Counted from the stretch's first letter, positions 1-7,579 are shown. The stretch: DNA of 21,740 bases from SXOA01 sp964444865 (GCA_964444865.1 CAYUJE010000081.1:1-21740); one strand, 5' to 3'. The notes: generated from the sequence alone by a model not told the origin. Translations and numbers: made by a program.

Positions 1-2228
1 AGGCGGGTCGTGCTTGCCTGATCGTCGGTTGTCCGTTCCGAAGGAACAAAACTCGGCAAGGTGGAAACCATGCGCTGCGGGAGAGGATCCGCAAGCGGAC
101 CCTGTGCCGGACGACTTCCCGAGGTGGATCGCGGCTGAGCAGTCGGCGACTTAAATGGGGAGACCCGGGTTGCCGCGGCAAGTTGCACTTTGGCCTTTTG
201 CTTCTGCGAAGTCTTTTCCACTGCCGGAGGAGAGAATTCCTGAGCATCGGACTGGGAGGGGGACTGAGCAGGAGACCTTTCCTGGGAGCCTTCGGGCACT
301 TCCTGGACATCTTGTTCGGGCAAGTCCTCGAAGTGCGAAGGTCCGACAGGGCCAGTCATTGGTCCATAGGGGTCGCCCGATTTCTTTCCGTTGCAGGGCC
401 CGCAATGGAATTTGTTGCACTGGTTGCACAAGCCGCAGCGGTGCGGCCATTGGTCAGTCGGGCAGGGATAGTCGGGCAATTTTGGGTAAGGAATTGTATT
501 CAATTCCGGCGTCGCGGTTTCGCGAATCAAATTCTGCCGCGGAGATCCGGGGTACCCCGCGTCGACCACCTTCGGCGTGATAAAGACGATCAACTCGCTT
601 TCACGCACCGTGGCCTGCTTGTCTCGGAAGAGCGGATAGATGTATTTCATGTCGCCGAGATACGGAATCTTGGCCATGTTCTTAATCGCACTCCGCTGCC
701 GCAATCCGCCGATGACAATAGTTCCGCCGTCCTGCACGCGGACCGTGGTCCGCGCTTCTCGGCGGTCGATGATTGGCTGATTGGTATCAGGAGTCAAACC
801 GGCGAGGATGCTGAATCGCGGATTGACCAGCATTGTGATCGTTTTATCGCGGGAGACTTGCGGTGTGACCGTCAGGGTCGTTCCTGCTTCGCGAAAGGCG
901 GTGGTGCCGATCGAGCCGCCCCCCAGGCCTTGCGTCAACTGCTGGAACGGAATTTCGGTAACCGCCTCAAAGCTGGCAGTTTCCTGGTCGTAGACAATGA
1001 CGCTGGGATCCGAGAGCAGTCGCGAATCTTTGGATTGGGACAGGGCGTTGATGACGGTCGTCAGGTCGAAATTGGAACCGAGCGAAGTAAACGTCAGGGC
1101 TCCATTCGCGGTTGAAGTCGCCGGATTGACTGCTGTGACGGCTTGCAGCGAGATGGAATCTTGAGGGAGCCCGGTGCCACCTAGATTATTTCCCTTGCCT
1201 GCGCTGGCCCAGTTCACTCCGCAGCGCCGCACGTCTTCCAGGCTGGCATCGTATATCAAAGCGTCAATACGGACCTGCGGTCGAGCGATATCTAGTTGCT
1301 CAATGGCTTGGGCCACGAGCTTCAGTCGGTCAGCTGTATCCACTACGAGGACCCGATTGTCTCTGGGAAACACTGAAATTCGTCCGTTCGCGTTCAGCAA
1401 CGTTTGCAACTGGGAAGCGACCGATTCCGCTTTCAAAAAATTGAGATGGAAGTAAGCCGCTTCGGCGGGAGCCGCCGGCAGCATTCCGGCGATATTTTGG
1501 CCGTTTCCTCCGCCACTGGCACTGTTGCCCGACTGGGCTGCCGCGGCAGCGGCGAGCCGCGCTGCTTCCAGGCGGGCGGCCTCGTCCGCGGCTGCTTTGT
1601 CTTCGTCCTGGACTTCCTTGGCCGCATCATCCAGTTCCTTCGCCTTCTCGTCGATCATTTCCAGCCGGTCCGGAAAATCGATCACATTGAGCCGCTTCGC
1701 GGAAGGGATGGCCTGAATCTGTCCATGTTCGGAAAGGTAGACCGTCACGGCGTCTTTGACTTCATTAGCGTCGGCATGGGCCACCCGGATGGTAAGTGTT
1801 TGAAAAAGCGGCTTGAGGGGGCCGAAGGCGTCCTGCTTCATAATGACGAGGCTGTTGCCTACCGGCTTATAGCCATAGCCTCGCGGGCCGAGAATCGTAT
1901 CCAGCACCTCAAACAGGGGCGCTTCCACGAATTCGCAGCTGACCGTTTCACCCTTGAGTTCGTTGCCGACGACGATGTTCACGCCCCAGGCCCGGCGGAT
2001 GCCAAACAGGGCCTCCACAAAGTTGGCGTCGCGCAACGTGAGATCGCCCGTCTTGACCAGCTTGGCCTTCATGGCATCCGTCACCTTGTAGGTGTCGGAA
2101 ACATTGGTCTGGGCAAGTGCTGGCGATGCCAGAACAACGCCCAATGACAAGACTAGCGCGCAGGCGCTAGTTGCACGAAGTAGCGAGAATACGGAGAGGC
2201 AGTTGTGCAATTTGAATTGAGCGAGCAT
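1..2228 (-). CDS. gspD: Secretin of a type II secretion / type IV pilus-like system (GspD/PilQ family), 3' end outside window
   Basis: Outer-membrane channel subunit of the secretion machine. The minus-strand frame is open from ATG at 2228 to the window edge (742 codons visible, no stop), so the C-terminus is missing. Residues 1-39 form a signal peptide ending ALA. Residues about 60-130 resemble the N0/STN domain (LRDANFVEALFGIRRAWGVN), 141-200 and about 255-320 are secretin N-type domains, and a Lys/Glu/Ala-rich linker lies between them. The secretin core follows, with VIYDQETASFEAVTEIPFQQ, the VxDGGTIVIGGL motif and the closing ESELIVFITPKVV. After the core comes an unusual Cys/His cluster (Cys589-Cys612) and a Pro/Ser/Gln-rich tail. 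GGGAGG lies 11 bases before the ATG. The gene closes the minus-strand operon, 70 bases after the pilO-like gene. PilQ or GspD naming cannot be settled from sequence alone; the secretin assignment is firm. Confidence 0.93.
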   Translation of the reverse strand, partial: MLAQFKLHNCLSVFSLLRATSACALVLSLGVVLASPALAQTNVSDTYKVTDAMKAKLVKTGDLTLRDANFVEALFGIRRAWGVNIVVGNELKGETVSCEFVEAPLFEVLDTILGPRGYGYKPVGNSLVIMKQDAFGPLKPLFQTLTIRVAHADANEVKDAVTVYLSEHGQIQAIPSAKRLNVIDFPDRLEMIDEKAKELDDAAKEVQDEDKAAADEAARLEAARLAAAAAAQSGNSASGGGNGQNIAGMLPAAPAEAAYFHLNFLKAESVASQLQTLLNANGRISVFPRDNRVLVVDTADRLKLVAQAIEQLDIARPQVRIDALIYDASLEDVRRCGVNWASAGKGNNLGGTGLPQDSISLQAVTAVNPATSTANGALTFTSLGSNFDLTTVINALSQSKDSRLLSDPSVIVYDQETASFEAVTEIPFQQLTQGLGGGSIGTTAFREAGTTLTVTPQVSRDKTITMLVNPRFSILAGLTPDTNQPIIDRREARTTVRVQDGGTIVIGGLRQRSAIKNMAKIPYLGDMKYIYPLFRDKQATVRESELIVFITPKVVDAGYPGSPRQNLIRETATPELNTIPYPKLPDYPCPTDQWPHRCGLCNQCNKFHCGPCNGKKSGDPYGPMTGPVGPSHFEDLPEQDVQEVPEGSQERSPAQSPSQSDAQEFSPPAVEKTSQKQKAKVQLAAATRVSPFKSPTAQPRSTSGSRPAQGPLADPLPQRMVSTLPSFVPSERTTDDQASTTR

Positions 2229-2298
2229 GCCTAAGTTGACCTCCCTGCCAACGTTCGTCTTTTTTGAGCCGAAATCCATTTCGACCCAACTGAGGCGT

Positions 2299-2928
2299 CT
2301 AAGTCTTTTTGACTTCGAGCGGCACCAAATCGAAGAAGAGCAAGTCTATCTCCAGATCCATCAAGTTCTTGTCTTCCGCCGATTTTCTCAGTTGAAATCC
2401 ACCAGTATGAATCAAACGGTCCTGCTGGCTGAGCTTGGTAAGAAACTCACTTACGTCGGTGAGATTCCCGGTGATCGCCAGATTTAAAAGTTGCGTTCTC
2501 AGCCGAAATTCCGATTTCTTCTCGGAGTCCAGCCGCATTCGCGACTCCAGCGGACTGTCTTCGTCATACCACTGCCGGAGGCTGGAATCACCCAGCCGCA
2601 CGCGCCGCACCATGCAATGCGATTCCTTGACCATGACGACAAGCTGACTTCGCAGCTTCTCGATTTGGGCGGGAGAAAGAGTCTTGGCTTCCAACAGCTT
2701 GAGTTGGGCCTTCTTCTTCTCTGCCTGTTTTTGGTAAAGGTCCACCTTGCCGACCAGCGCCTCACCTTCCTGCAATTCGCTCTCCAGCTTGGCGCGATGC
2801 TCTTTGGCGGCTGAGTAGCTATCGACGGCCGGCCAGGAAAAGAGCAGACCGATGCCCAATGTGAGGGATATAACGATCCAGACACGTTTCGGGTGCGTCA
2901 AAACGCTGCGTAAAAGTGACTCAACCAT
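2299..2928 (-). CDS. PilO/GspM-like inner-membrane assembly protein
   Basis: A 209-residue bitopic membrane protein. It has a short basic N-terminus, one transmembrane segment at about residues 16-35 (RVWIVISLTLGIGLLFSW), then a charged coiled coil at about 40-100 rich in Lys, Glu and Gln. The C-terminal half is a compact alpha/beta region with the LLNLAITGNLTDVSEFLTKL pattern, similar in style to the ferredoxin-like fold of PilO/GspM. In the family this protein pairs with PilN/GspL to form the inner-membrane alignment ring that links the platform to the secretin. The ATG lies 5 bases after the stop of the PilM-PilN fusion gene, so the two are surely co-transcribed; AGGA is present but about 12 bases upstream. 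The call rests on architecture and neighbours more than on strong motif identity. Confidence 0.78.
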   Translation of the reverse strand: MVESLLRSVLTHPKRVWIVISLTLGIGLLFSWPAVDSYSAAKEHRAKLESELQEGEALVGKVDLYQKQAEKKKAQLKLLEAKTLSPAQIEKLRSQLVVMVKESHCMVRRVRLGDSSLRQWYDEDSPLESRMRLDSEKKSEFRLRTQLLNLAITGNLTDVSEFLTKLSQQDRLIHTGGFQLRKSAEDKNLMDLEIDLLFFDLVPLEVKKT

Positions 2929-2933
2929 AAAAA

Positions 2934-4451
2934 TCAGGTTCCTTTGGCATGACCGCTACGACCGTTAAGGACACACTTGACGTCAAAGAGCGTGGCCGGG
3001 CCATTGCCGAGTTGGATGGGGCGAGTTTGTTCTAGTGCCGGTTGCTTGACAACCGGTATACCTTGAAGCTGCTTGATGAATTGATAAATCCCCTCCTCGG
3101 AGAAGCTCGGACCTTGCAGGGTGACGTTCCCCTCTCGGTCCACCTGCAGCGATTCCAGCCAAACCCCCTTGGGCAGGCATCCGCCGACTTGAGCCAGGAA
3201 GTCATGCCACATGGGGCGAGAAATCTGGGCTTCGATATTGGACAGATATTTGATTTTGGCGTCGGTGGCCGCCAATTCCGTCTGCTTGCTCGTAATAAGC
3301 TCCTGACGGCTCTTGGCTTCTTTGGCGGCATCCTCCAAGCCGGCTGCGCACTTTTGCTGGTAGAAGCTGCCGCCATAGATCCCGATGGTCAGAAGGATGG
3401 ATGCGGCAATCGGCCACCCGTACTTGAGAAGCAGAGGCGCCAGCGGCTCCAAGTGCCGCAGTCGAAGTGGCTCCATCAAGTCGGGAGAATCGACCGCCTG
3501 GGTCGTCTCCAAACTGCTCGCCAGCGAACCTAGCAGCGGCAGCAGCCAGGCATCGCTGGCCGTGACCCCCTCACACGACCATTCCTTGCAAACGTCACGA
3601 GGATCAATCGTTTCGGCAGTCAATCGGCCTTGAGCGGCAAATTGGTGCTGAACCTGCTGCAAGTCGGCAGCTTCGCCGCACAGGACCACGCGGGTGATGC
3701 GAGCCGAGGCGAACTGAAAGTGCCGGCTGCAATACCGCTGAATTCGGTCTAAGTGATGGGTGATGGTTTCTGCCAAATGGTCTTTCGCCGCGACTCCACC
3801 GGGACGATAATCCAGCAGCAAGCGTCCCTGATAAGAAACGCCCATGTCCACGCCGCGATGGTTCAAGTGAATGATAATGACGGGACTCTCCGCGTCCCGC
3901 TGAGTGCGGCCGACGGCCCGGCTGAGGGTGATCAGCGAGTGCTCGATGCTGGTCGTCTTGAGTCCCGCCTCTTTGGCTGCACCGGTAATCGCCTGCAACG
4001 TCTTTTCATTGGTAACGGTCATCCAGCCCTGTGCCCGCTTGGCATCTATGGCCCGGGTTGACCGCGAGAAGGATTTTTCCCCTGTCCCCAGCGAAAGATA
4101 ATGCGAACTGCGTTGTTCCAGGCTGCGCAGCTCCTTCTGCACCTGCTCGTTGGTTCCCGCCACTACTCGTGTGACGCAGAAATCGCCCCCCAGTGCAAAT
4201 CGGCAAGGTGCGCCCGTCAGCTTCTCGCCCGTGGCGATGGAAGCGAGAGCCGTCGCCAGCTCTTTTTTCCCTTCCGGCGTACCTAGCGAGGTGGCTTCCT
4301 TGCGCCACGGCAGCCGTTTCCAGGCCAGGCGAGTGTCTCCGCCAGGCGCATCGGGATGCTCGACAATGGCATACACAAGATCCGAATTGGAAAGCTCAAT
4401 AGCCACCAAACGCTTGGGTGCGGATTTCCCTTTCGACTTCAAGCTGAACAC
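2934..4451 (-). CDS. PilM-PilN fusion (GspL-like) cytoplasmic/inner-membrane scaffold protein
   Basis: A 505-residue protein if translation starts at GTG 4451. That start is preferred because GGGAGG sits 6 bases before it and it begins just two bases after the stop of the GspK-like gene; an in-frame ATG at 4562 would overlap that gene by over 100 bases. Residues about 10-300 resemble the actin-like PilM fold (LVAIELSNSDLVYAIVEH at the start, VIIIHLNHRGVDMGVSYQGR in the middle). Residues about 342-362 are one transmembrane helix, followed by a coiled coil (about 367-405) and a PilN-like domain (VWLESLQVDREGNVTLQGPS). The family role is to anchor the assembly ATPase to the membrane ring. GspL has this fused layout; type IV pili usually use separate PilM and PilN. 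It is followed at once by the pilO-like gene. Confidence 0.85.
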   Translation of the reverse strand: MFSLKSKGKSAPKRLVAIELSNSDLVYAIVEHPDAPGGDTRLAWKRLPWRKEATSLGTPEGKKELATALASIATGEKLTGAPCRFALGGDFCVTRVVAGTNEQVQKELRSLEQRSSHYLSLGTGEKSFSRSTRAIDAKRAQGWMTVTNEKTLQAITGAAKEAGLKTTSIEHSLITLSRAVGRTQRDAESPVIIIHLNHRGVDMGVSYQGRLLLDYRPGGVAAKDHLAETITHHLDRIQRYCSRHFQFASARITRVVLCGEAADLQQVQHQFAAQGRLTAETIDPRDVCKEWSCEGVTASDAWLLPLLGSLASSLETTQAVDSPDLMEPLRLRHLEPLAPLLLKYGWPIAASILLTIGIYGGSFYQQKCAAGLEDAAKEAKSRQELITSKQTELAATDAKIKYLSNIEAQISRPMWHDFLAQVGGCLPKGVWLESLQVDREGNVTLQGPSFSEEGIYQFIKQLQGIPVVKQPALEQTRPIQLGNGPATLFDVKCVLNGRSGHAKGT

Positions 4452-4453
4452 AA

Positions 4454-4846
4454 CTAGCCTCCCTGTTTCACAGTAGTTTCCAGTTTTCGCGTTACACCGC
4501 CGGCCTGGCCAAAGGCAGTGACCACCACCGTACCATTGGGTCCATCCACGGCAGACGCCCAATAGATGTTCCCACTACCGGCTGGGAATTGAGTATTTGT
4601 GATTCCCGTGCGCCAAGTAATGTCCGCTTCCACTTCCGCCAGCGCGTGTTGCAAGCCGGCTTCCGCCAGATAGCGAGCCCGGTCCCAATCCATCGTGTTG
4701 CGCAAGGCGGCATATTGCAGCGTTTCCGTATCCATGATGGAAATCACCATCACGCTGCTGACCGCCATCACGAACATGGCAGTCATCAGCGCCGCTCCGC
4801 GACGGAGACGGCGTTTGGCATCCGCGAGTAGGTTTCGAATGGTCAT
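4454..4846 (-). CDS. Short GspK/PilX-like minor pseudopilin
   Basis: A 130-residue protein with a basic leader ending RRLRRG (residue 17) followed by a hydrophobic helix (AALMTAMFVMAVSSVMVISI). The residue at mature position 5 is Thr rather than Glu, which is characteristic of GspK-type tip pseudopilins. After the helix comes the conserved pattern WDRARYLAEAGLQHALAEVE, seen at the N-terminus of PilX/GspK proteins. The C-terminal part (about 60 residues, Gly/Val/Thr-rich) is much shorter than the large alpha domain of classical GspK (about 300 residues in total). Its position directly after gspJ and before the gspL-like gene fits the G-H-I-J-K-L order of type II secretion operons. ATG 4846 lies 46 bases after the gspJ stop. 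Confidence 0.8.
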   Translation of the reverse strand: MTIRNLLADAKRRLRRGAALMTAMFVMAVSSVMVISIMDTETLQYAALRNTMDWDRARYLAEAGLQHALAEVEADITWRTGITNTQFPAGSGNIYWASAVDGPNGTVVVTAFGQAGGVTRKLETTVKQGG

Positions 4847-4892
4847 AATATTTGGACTGGGCTGGGAATCGCGATCTTGGGCCTGGCTTGCG

Positions 4893-5411
4893 TTACCAGG
4901 ATCGGATCCACGCTTTCGAACTATAGGTTCTGGTTGCGTTGGTTTCCCGGGGCAACTGGACGGTCACGGAGATTTTCAGGCTTTGAATTTCGCTAGGAAC
5001 GGTCGTGGTGGTAACGCCGTCGGGTTTGTAGCCAACCACATTCAGTCCGGTAATGTTGTTGGACAGAAGTTGGTCCGGAGTTGTCACACCGCATTTGACC
5101 GAATTCGACGAACTGTCGTGTTGCCACGCCACCGTGCTGCCGTCGGGCATCGTTAGCGTAAGAAAGCCCGAAGTGCTGTTGGCAGCACTGATGGCGGCCA
5201 CGGAATCGGACTGGCGAACCTGGCGAACCATATGCCGCAGTGTGGCATGCAGTCCTTCCAAGCGCGTGTAGTCTGCCTCGTGAGCTTCCCAAGCCTGGCG
5301 GCCGGTGCGCAGCACCAACGAGACTGCGGTCAAGAGCATCGCCATCATTGCGGATGCGATGACCAGCTCCAGCAGCGTCATTCCCCGGCGTTTACATCCC
5401 TTTGGCTTCAT
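4893..5411 (-). CDS. GspJ-like minor pseudopilin (type IV prepilin N-terminal motif)
   Basis: A 172-residue protein from ATG 5411. The open frame extends to a TTG at 5450, but ATG 5411 gives a normal 10-residue leader MKPKGCKRRG followed by MTLLELVIASAMMAMLLTAV, with Glu at mature position 5. The start lies inside the 3' end of the preceding gspI gene (20-base overlap), so translation is probably coupled; no clear Shine-Dalgarno is seen. After the helix comes TGRQAWEAHEADYTRLEGLH, the type of amphipathic extension seen in GspJ, and a beta-rich C-terminal domain. In the family GspJ sits in the tip complex with GspI and GspK. Gene order (H, I, J, K) supports the paralogue call; by sequence alone it could be described only as a pseudopilin. 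Confidence 0.82.
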   Translation of the reverse strand: MKPKGCKRRGMTLLELVIASAMMAMLLTAVSLVLRTGRQAWEAHEADYTRLEGLHATLRHMVRQVRQSDSVAAISAANSTSGFLTLTMPDGSTVAWQHDSSSNSVKCGVTTPDQLLSNNITGLNVVGYKPDGVTTTTVPSEIQSLKISVTVQLPRETNATRTYSSKAWIRSW

Positions 5412-5847
5412 AGTCGTTGTAGCTGACAAATTTGGAAACTTTCGTGGCAAAGGTCACTTTCTTCTCGCCTGTATCCGGATTCCCATTCCCATTCGCGTCG
5501 TTCCAGACCACGGCCGTGATGGCCATCAGCCGATTCACAATTCCTCCGTCGGAGACGGCATCGGACTTGGTAATTCTGAATTTCAGGTAACTGCGCCCTT
5601 CTAGTGAAGCGTAGTTTCCACTAGTGGTCGTCTTGTCCCAGGTGGCTGCCACGTTGTTCATCTGCTCTTCCAGCTTGTCTACGCACAGCGTGGACATCAG
5701 GTCCGCTTCTTCCAAGCCGCGGCTGACTTCGAGGCTGTCGCGCATCATGCGGAGCGCGGGAACCAGCGCCGTCGCGATAATCGTGCCCGCGGCGACCACT
5801 TCGAGCAGCGACTGACCGCGGCGGATTCTGGATTTTGATTGGCTCAT
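5392..5847 (-). CDS. GspI-like minor pseudopilin
   Basis: A 151-residue protein. ATG 5847 was chosen because GGGGAG lies 8 bases upstream and it gives a leader MSQSKSRIRRG followed by QSLLEVVAAGTIIATALVPA with Glu at mature position 5; the frame itself extends to a GTG at 5907 without any prepilin reason. The pattern SRGLEEADLMSTLCVDKLEEQMN after the helix is typical of GspI/PilV-like minor pseudopilins. The C-terminal domain contains VVWNDANGNGNPDTGEKK, an Asp/Asn/Gly-rich loop that could bind Ca2+ (inference). The stop overlaps the start of gspJ by 20 bases, so the two are translationally linked, consistent with the known GspI-GspJ pairing. Confidence 0.83.
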   Translation of the reverse strand: MSQSKSRIRRGQSLLEVVAAGTIIATALVPALRMMRDSLEVSRGLEEADLMSTLCVDKLEEQMNNVAATWDKTTTSGNYASLEGRSYLKFRITKSDAVSDGGIVNRLMAITAVVWNDANGNGNPDTGEKKVTFATKVSKFVSYNDYEAKGM

Positions 5848-5922
5848 AGCGAAATCTCCCCGAACAGGCGGCGCAAAAACAACCACCCTCATTGAACCAT
5901 AGCTCACGAATCAGCCCCCGGC

Positions 5923-6396
5923 TTAGGGAGCTGTCTGCACCGTCGAGAGCGACCCATTCACTGGAATCACGGAGATCCGCCAGCTCTTGTGCGGCCCAAC
6001 CAGATTCACGGTATAGGGAGCCAGTGCCTGGCCTTCAAAGGTGAACGCCATCGTGTTGTGAGAGACCGTAGCCGTAACGTTTTGCGAGAAAGGATACGGA
6101 CCATCGACGACCGTGGTGCTGCCGTTACTGGCGATCGAAACGACGCTGTAAGTCAGTTTTCCCGCGGCGTCGTTCTGGTAAAGCACGCCATAGTTGTTGC
6201 CGGCCATGATTGCCCGCCGCTTGGCCTGCAGCAGGGTCAGGCCAACCCGCCGGGCGTCCGTCTGTGTGCCGACGTCGCCAAAGATCGTCGGCCCCAGGCG
6301 GGCAATGGCAATCGTGGCGAAGATGCCCATGAGCGTGACGACCACCATCAGCTCGAGGAGCGACATTCCGCGGCGGTGAGGGTGGCGATGGGTCAT
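5923..6396 (-). CDS. GspH-like minor pseudopilin
   Basis: A 157-residue prepilin-like protein. The leader MTHRHPHRRG is His/Arg-rich, and the mature part starts MSLLELMVVVTLMGIFATIA with Glu at position 5. Downstream, RRVGLTLLQAKRRAIMAGNNYGVLY resembles the GspH/FimT pattern in which an alpha segment leads into a beta-sandwich. No Shine-Dalgarno precedes ATG 6396. Only 8 bases separate it from the T-run of a strong intrinsic terminator (6405-6439), so it can be expressed only by read-through or from an unseen start. It heads the minor-pseudopilin part of the operon, 75 bases before gspI. Confidence 0.82.
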   Translation of the reverse strand: MTHRHPHRRGMSLLELMVVVTLMGIFATIAIARLGPTIFGDVGTQTDARRVGLTLLQAKRRAIMAGNNYGVLYQNDAAGKLTYSVVSIASNGSTTVVDGPYPFSQNVTATVSHNTMAFTFEGQALAPYTVNLVGPHKSWRISVIPVNGSLSTVQTAP

Positions 6397-6404
6397 AGCA
6401 GGTC

Positions 6405-6439
6405 AAAAAAAATCCCGAGCCATGCGAAATGGCTCGGGA
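6405..6439 (-). terminator. Intrinsic terminator between gspG (copy 1) and gspH
   Basis: On the minus strand the arms are TCCCGAGCCAT and ATGGCTCGGGA (6429-6439 and 6413-6423), a perfect 11-bp stem with a 5-base loop, followed directly by eight T (6412-6405). It lies 71 bases after the gspG stop and ends 8 bases before the gspH ATG. This is a textbook Rho-independent signal, and it should give partial termination if gspH is expressed from the same transcript. Confidence 0.88.
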
Positions 6440-6481
6440 CATGATGTCGCAGGCAAGAATGAAAACTCGTTGTCTGGCGAA

Positions 6482-6495
6482 CCCGCAATCGCGGG
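6482..6495 (-). other. Second stem-loop in the gspG 3' region
   Basis: A 5-bp GC-only stem CCCGC/GCGGG with a 4-base loop, 14 bases after the gspG stop and before the main terminator. No T-run follows it. It may protect the 3' end of the short gspG transcript; the role is inferred. Confidence 0.4.
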
Positions 6496-6509
6496 ATTCT
6501 TAGTTTTGG

Positions 6510-6842
6510 TTAGTTCACGCGGTTGGTGGCGGCGTTGAGCGTGTAGGCAGCACCGTTGGTCGGGTTCGTCGGCAGACCTTGCGGGAAGTAGGTCGTGTCG
6601 GCACCGATGTCGCTCAGGTTAGCCGCCGGCCAGGTTCCCTTTTCAAAGTACCAGCGCTCGACAGCCGAGTTGATCTCGGATTTGTTCTGCGCATCGGCCT
6701 TTTGCTTGGCCGTGGTGCTGGAGACCGAGATGCGGGGAACCACGACCACGGCAATGATGCCGAGGATCGTGACGACAGCCAGAAGTTCTAGCAGCGAAAA
6801 GCCGCTACGCTTGCTGGTCTTGTTCTTTCTGCGAATCATCAT
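6510..6842 (-). CDS. gspG: Major pseudopilin GspG, copy 1
   Basis: A 110-residue prepilin. The 14-residue leader MMIRRKNKTSKRSG precedes FSLLELLAVVTILGIIAVVV, with the F at mature position 1 and Glu at 5, as needed for prepilin peptidase cleavage and N-methylation. The mature protein is 96 residues: a long N-terminal helix, then SEINSAVERWYFEKGTWPA, typical of the GspG fold, and a short C-terminal loop region. It is shorter than classical GspG (about 140) and lacks the usual Asp-rich Ca2+ loop and Cys. GGGAG stands about 8 bases before the ATG. It is a near-twin of the gene at 7012-7344, with only three differences in the mature part. A strong terminator follows, which fits a product needed in large amounts. 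Confidence 0.9.
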   Translation of the reverse strand: MMIRRKNKTSKRSGFSLLELLAVVTILGIIAVVVVPRISVSSTTAKQKADAQNKSEINSAVERWYFEKGTWPAANLSDIGADTTYFPQGLPTNPTNGAAYTLNAATNRVN

Positions 6843-6932
6843 ACTGCTTCTCCCAAAAACCCAAGGGACAAAAACCTTGCTGTATCTTGTTCGCTGGGCA
6901 CTCGCCTACGAACTGCGAATCTCTTTGCAAGT

Positions 6933-6952
6933 GCCGGACATAAAAATCCGGC
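6933..6952 (-). other. Stem-loop between the two gspG copies
   Basis: GCCGGA and TCCGGC form a 6-bp stem with an 8-base A/T-rich loop, in the 169-base spacer after copy 2. On the minus strand it is not followed by a T-run, so it is a possible RNA-stability or processing element rather than a terminator. Confidence 0.35.
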
Positions 6953-7011
6953 GGTTAATGAACCATAGCTTTTTTTCCGAACAGTCAATGAATCATGCAA
7001 AGAATTTTTCA

Positions 7012-7344
7012 CTAGTTCACGCGACGAGTGGCGGCATTCAGCGTATAGGCGGCACCGTTGGTCGGGTTGACCGGCAGGCCCTGCGGGAAATAGGTTGTGT
7101 CAGCGCCGATGTCGCTGAGGTTATTCGCCGGCCAGGTCCCCTTCTCAAAGTACCACCGCTCGACGGCCGAGTTGATCTCGGATTTGTTCTGAGCGTCGGC
7201 CTTTTGCTTGGCCGTGGTGCTGGAGACCGAGATACGGGGAACCACGACCACGGCAATGATGCCGAGGATCGTCACGACAGCCAAAAGTTCCAGCAGCGAA
7301 AAGCCGCCGCGCTTGGCTGATTTGTTCGAACGCTTGAAAACCAT
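7012..7344 (-). CDS. gspG: Major pseudopilin GspG, copy 2
   Basis: A 110-residue prepilin from ATG 7344 (GGGAG 7 bases upstream). The frame extends to a GTG at 7380, but that would give a non-prepilin leader. The leader MVFKRSNKSAKRGG is 14 residues long, like copy 1 but different in sequence. The mature 96 residues differ from copy 1 at three positions only (A/N in the WPA.NLS loop, V/T in the LP.NPTNG loop, R/N near the C-terminus), while the DNA differs at many more, mostly silent, sites. The main helix FSLLELLAVVTILGIIAVVV is identical. Family role: main subunit of the pseudopilus. It sits 470 bases after the third pseudopilin gene and probably has its own promoter or lies in a processed transcript. 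Confidence 0.9.
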   Translation of the reverse strand: MVFKRSNKSAKRGGFSLLELLAVVTILGIIAVVVVPRISVSSTTAKQKADAQNKSEINSAVERWYFEKGTWPANNLSDIGADTTYFPQGLPVNPTNGAAYTLNAATRRVN

Positions 7345-7559
7345 AACAAGCTCCCATGTGAAAGTGCCACTTCTCGCCACAACAAGGGGCGGAATTTGAG
7401 TTCATTCAAACCTAGTTTGCAAAGCTAACGAGTGCTGAGTATGCGAACTAACTTCCTTAAGAAAAATCCAGGAACCAAGAGTCAAAGATTCTACAAACGG
7501 CATACGAGGATTATCGCGCGTGACTGGCCTCGCGCAGCCTTTGGCTTTCGGTGAAAACG

Positions 7560-7579
7560 GGAGACAAGCTCGCGTCTCC
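7560..7579 (-). other. Stem-loop in the gspG upstream spacer
   Basis: GGAGAC and GTCTCC form a 6-bp stem with an 8-base loop; on the minus strand it is followed by CGTTTTC. It may be a weak terminator or a transcript-end element. Confidence 0.25.

Larger units (their letters stand above)
6510..7344 (-). repeat. Tandem duplication of gspG
   Basis: The two 333-base genes (6510-6842, 7012-7344) align without gaps over their full length, offset by 502 bases. Long identical blocks are visible (for example around 6700-6760 versus 7202-7262). The leaders and the intergenic DNA do not align by eye. Confidence 0.85.

Noticed and set aside
183..1115. Long plus-strand open frame (310 codons) opposite the left-edge region
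   Set aside because: It is antisense to the secretin, whose minus-strand frame encodes clear secretin motifs; the plus-strand product has no recognisable domain.
2270..2283. Hairpin CGAAAT/ATTTCG before the secretin gene
   Set aside because: The loop is only 2 bases, there is no T-run on the minus strand, and the position inside a tight operon spacer gives no clear role.
7345..7370. Sigma-54-like element (TGGCAC) before gspG copy 2
   Set aside because: The -24 half fits, but the -12 GC is absent and the site overlaps the Shine-Dalgarno region.
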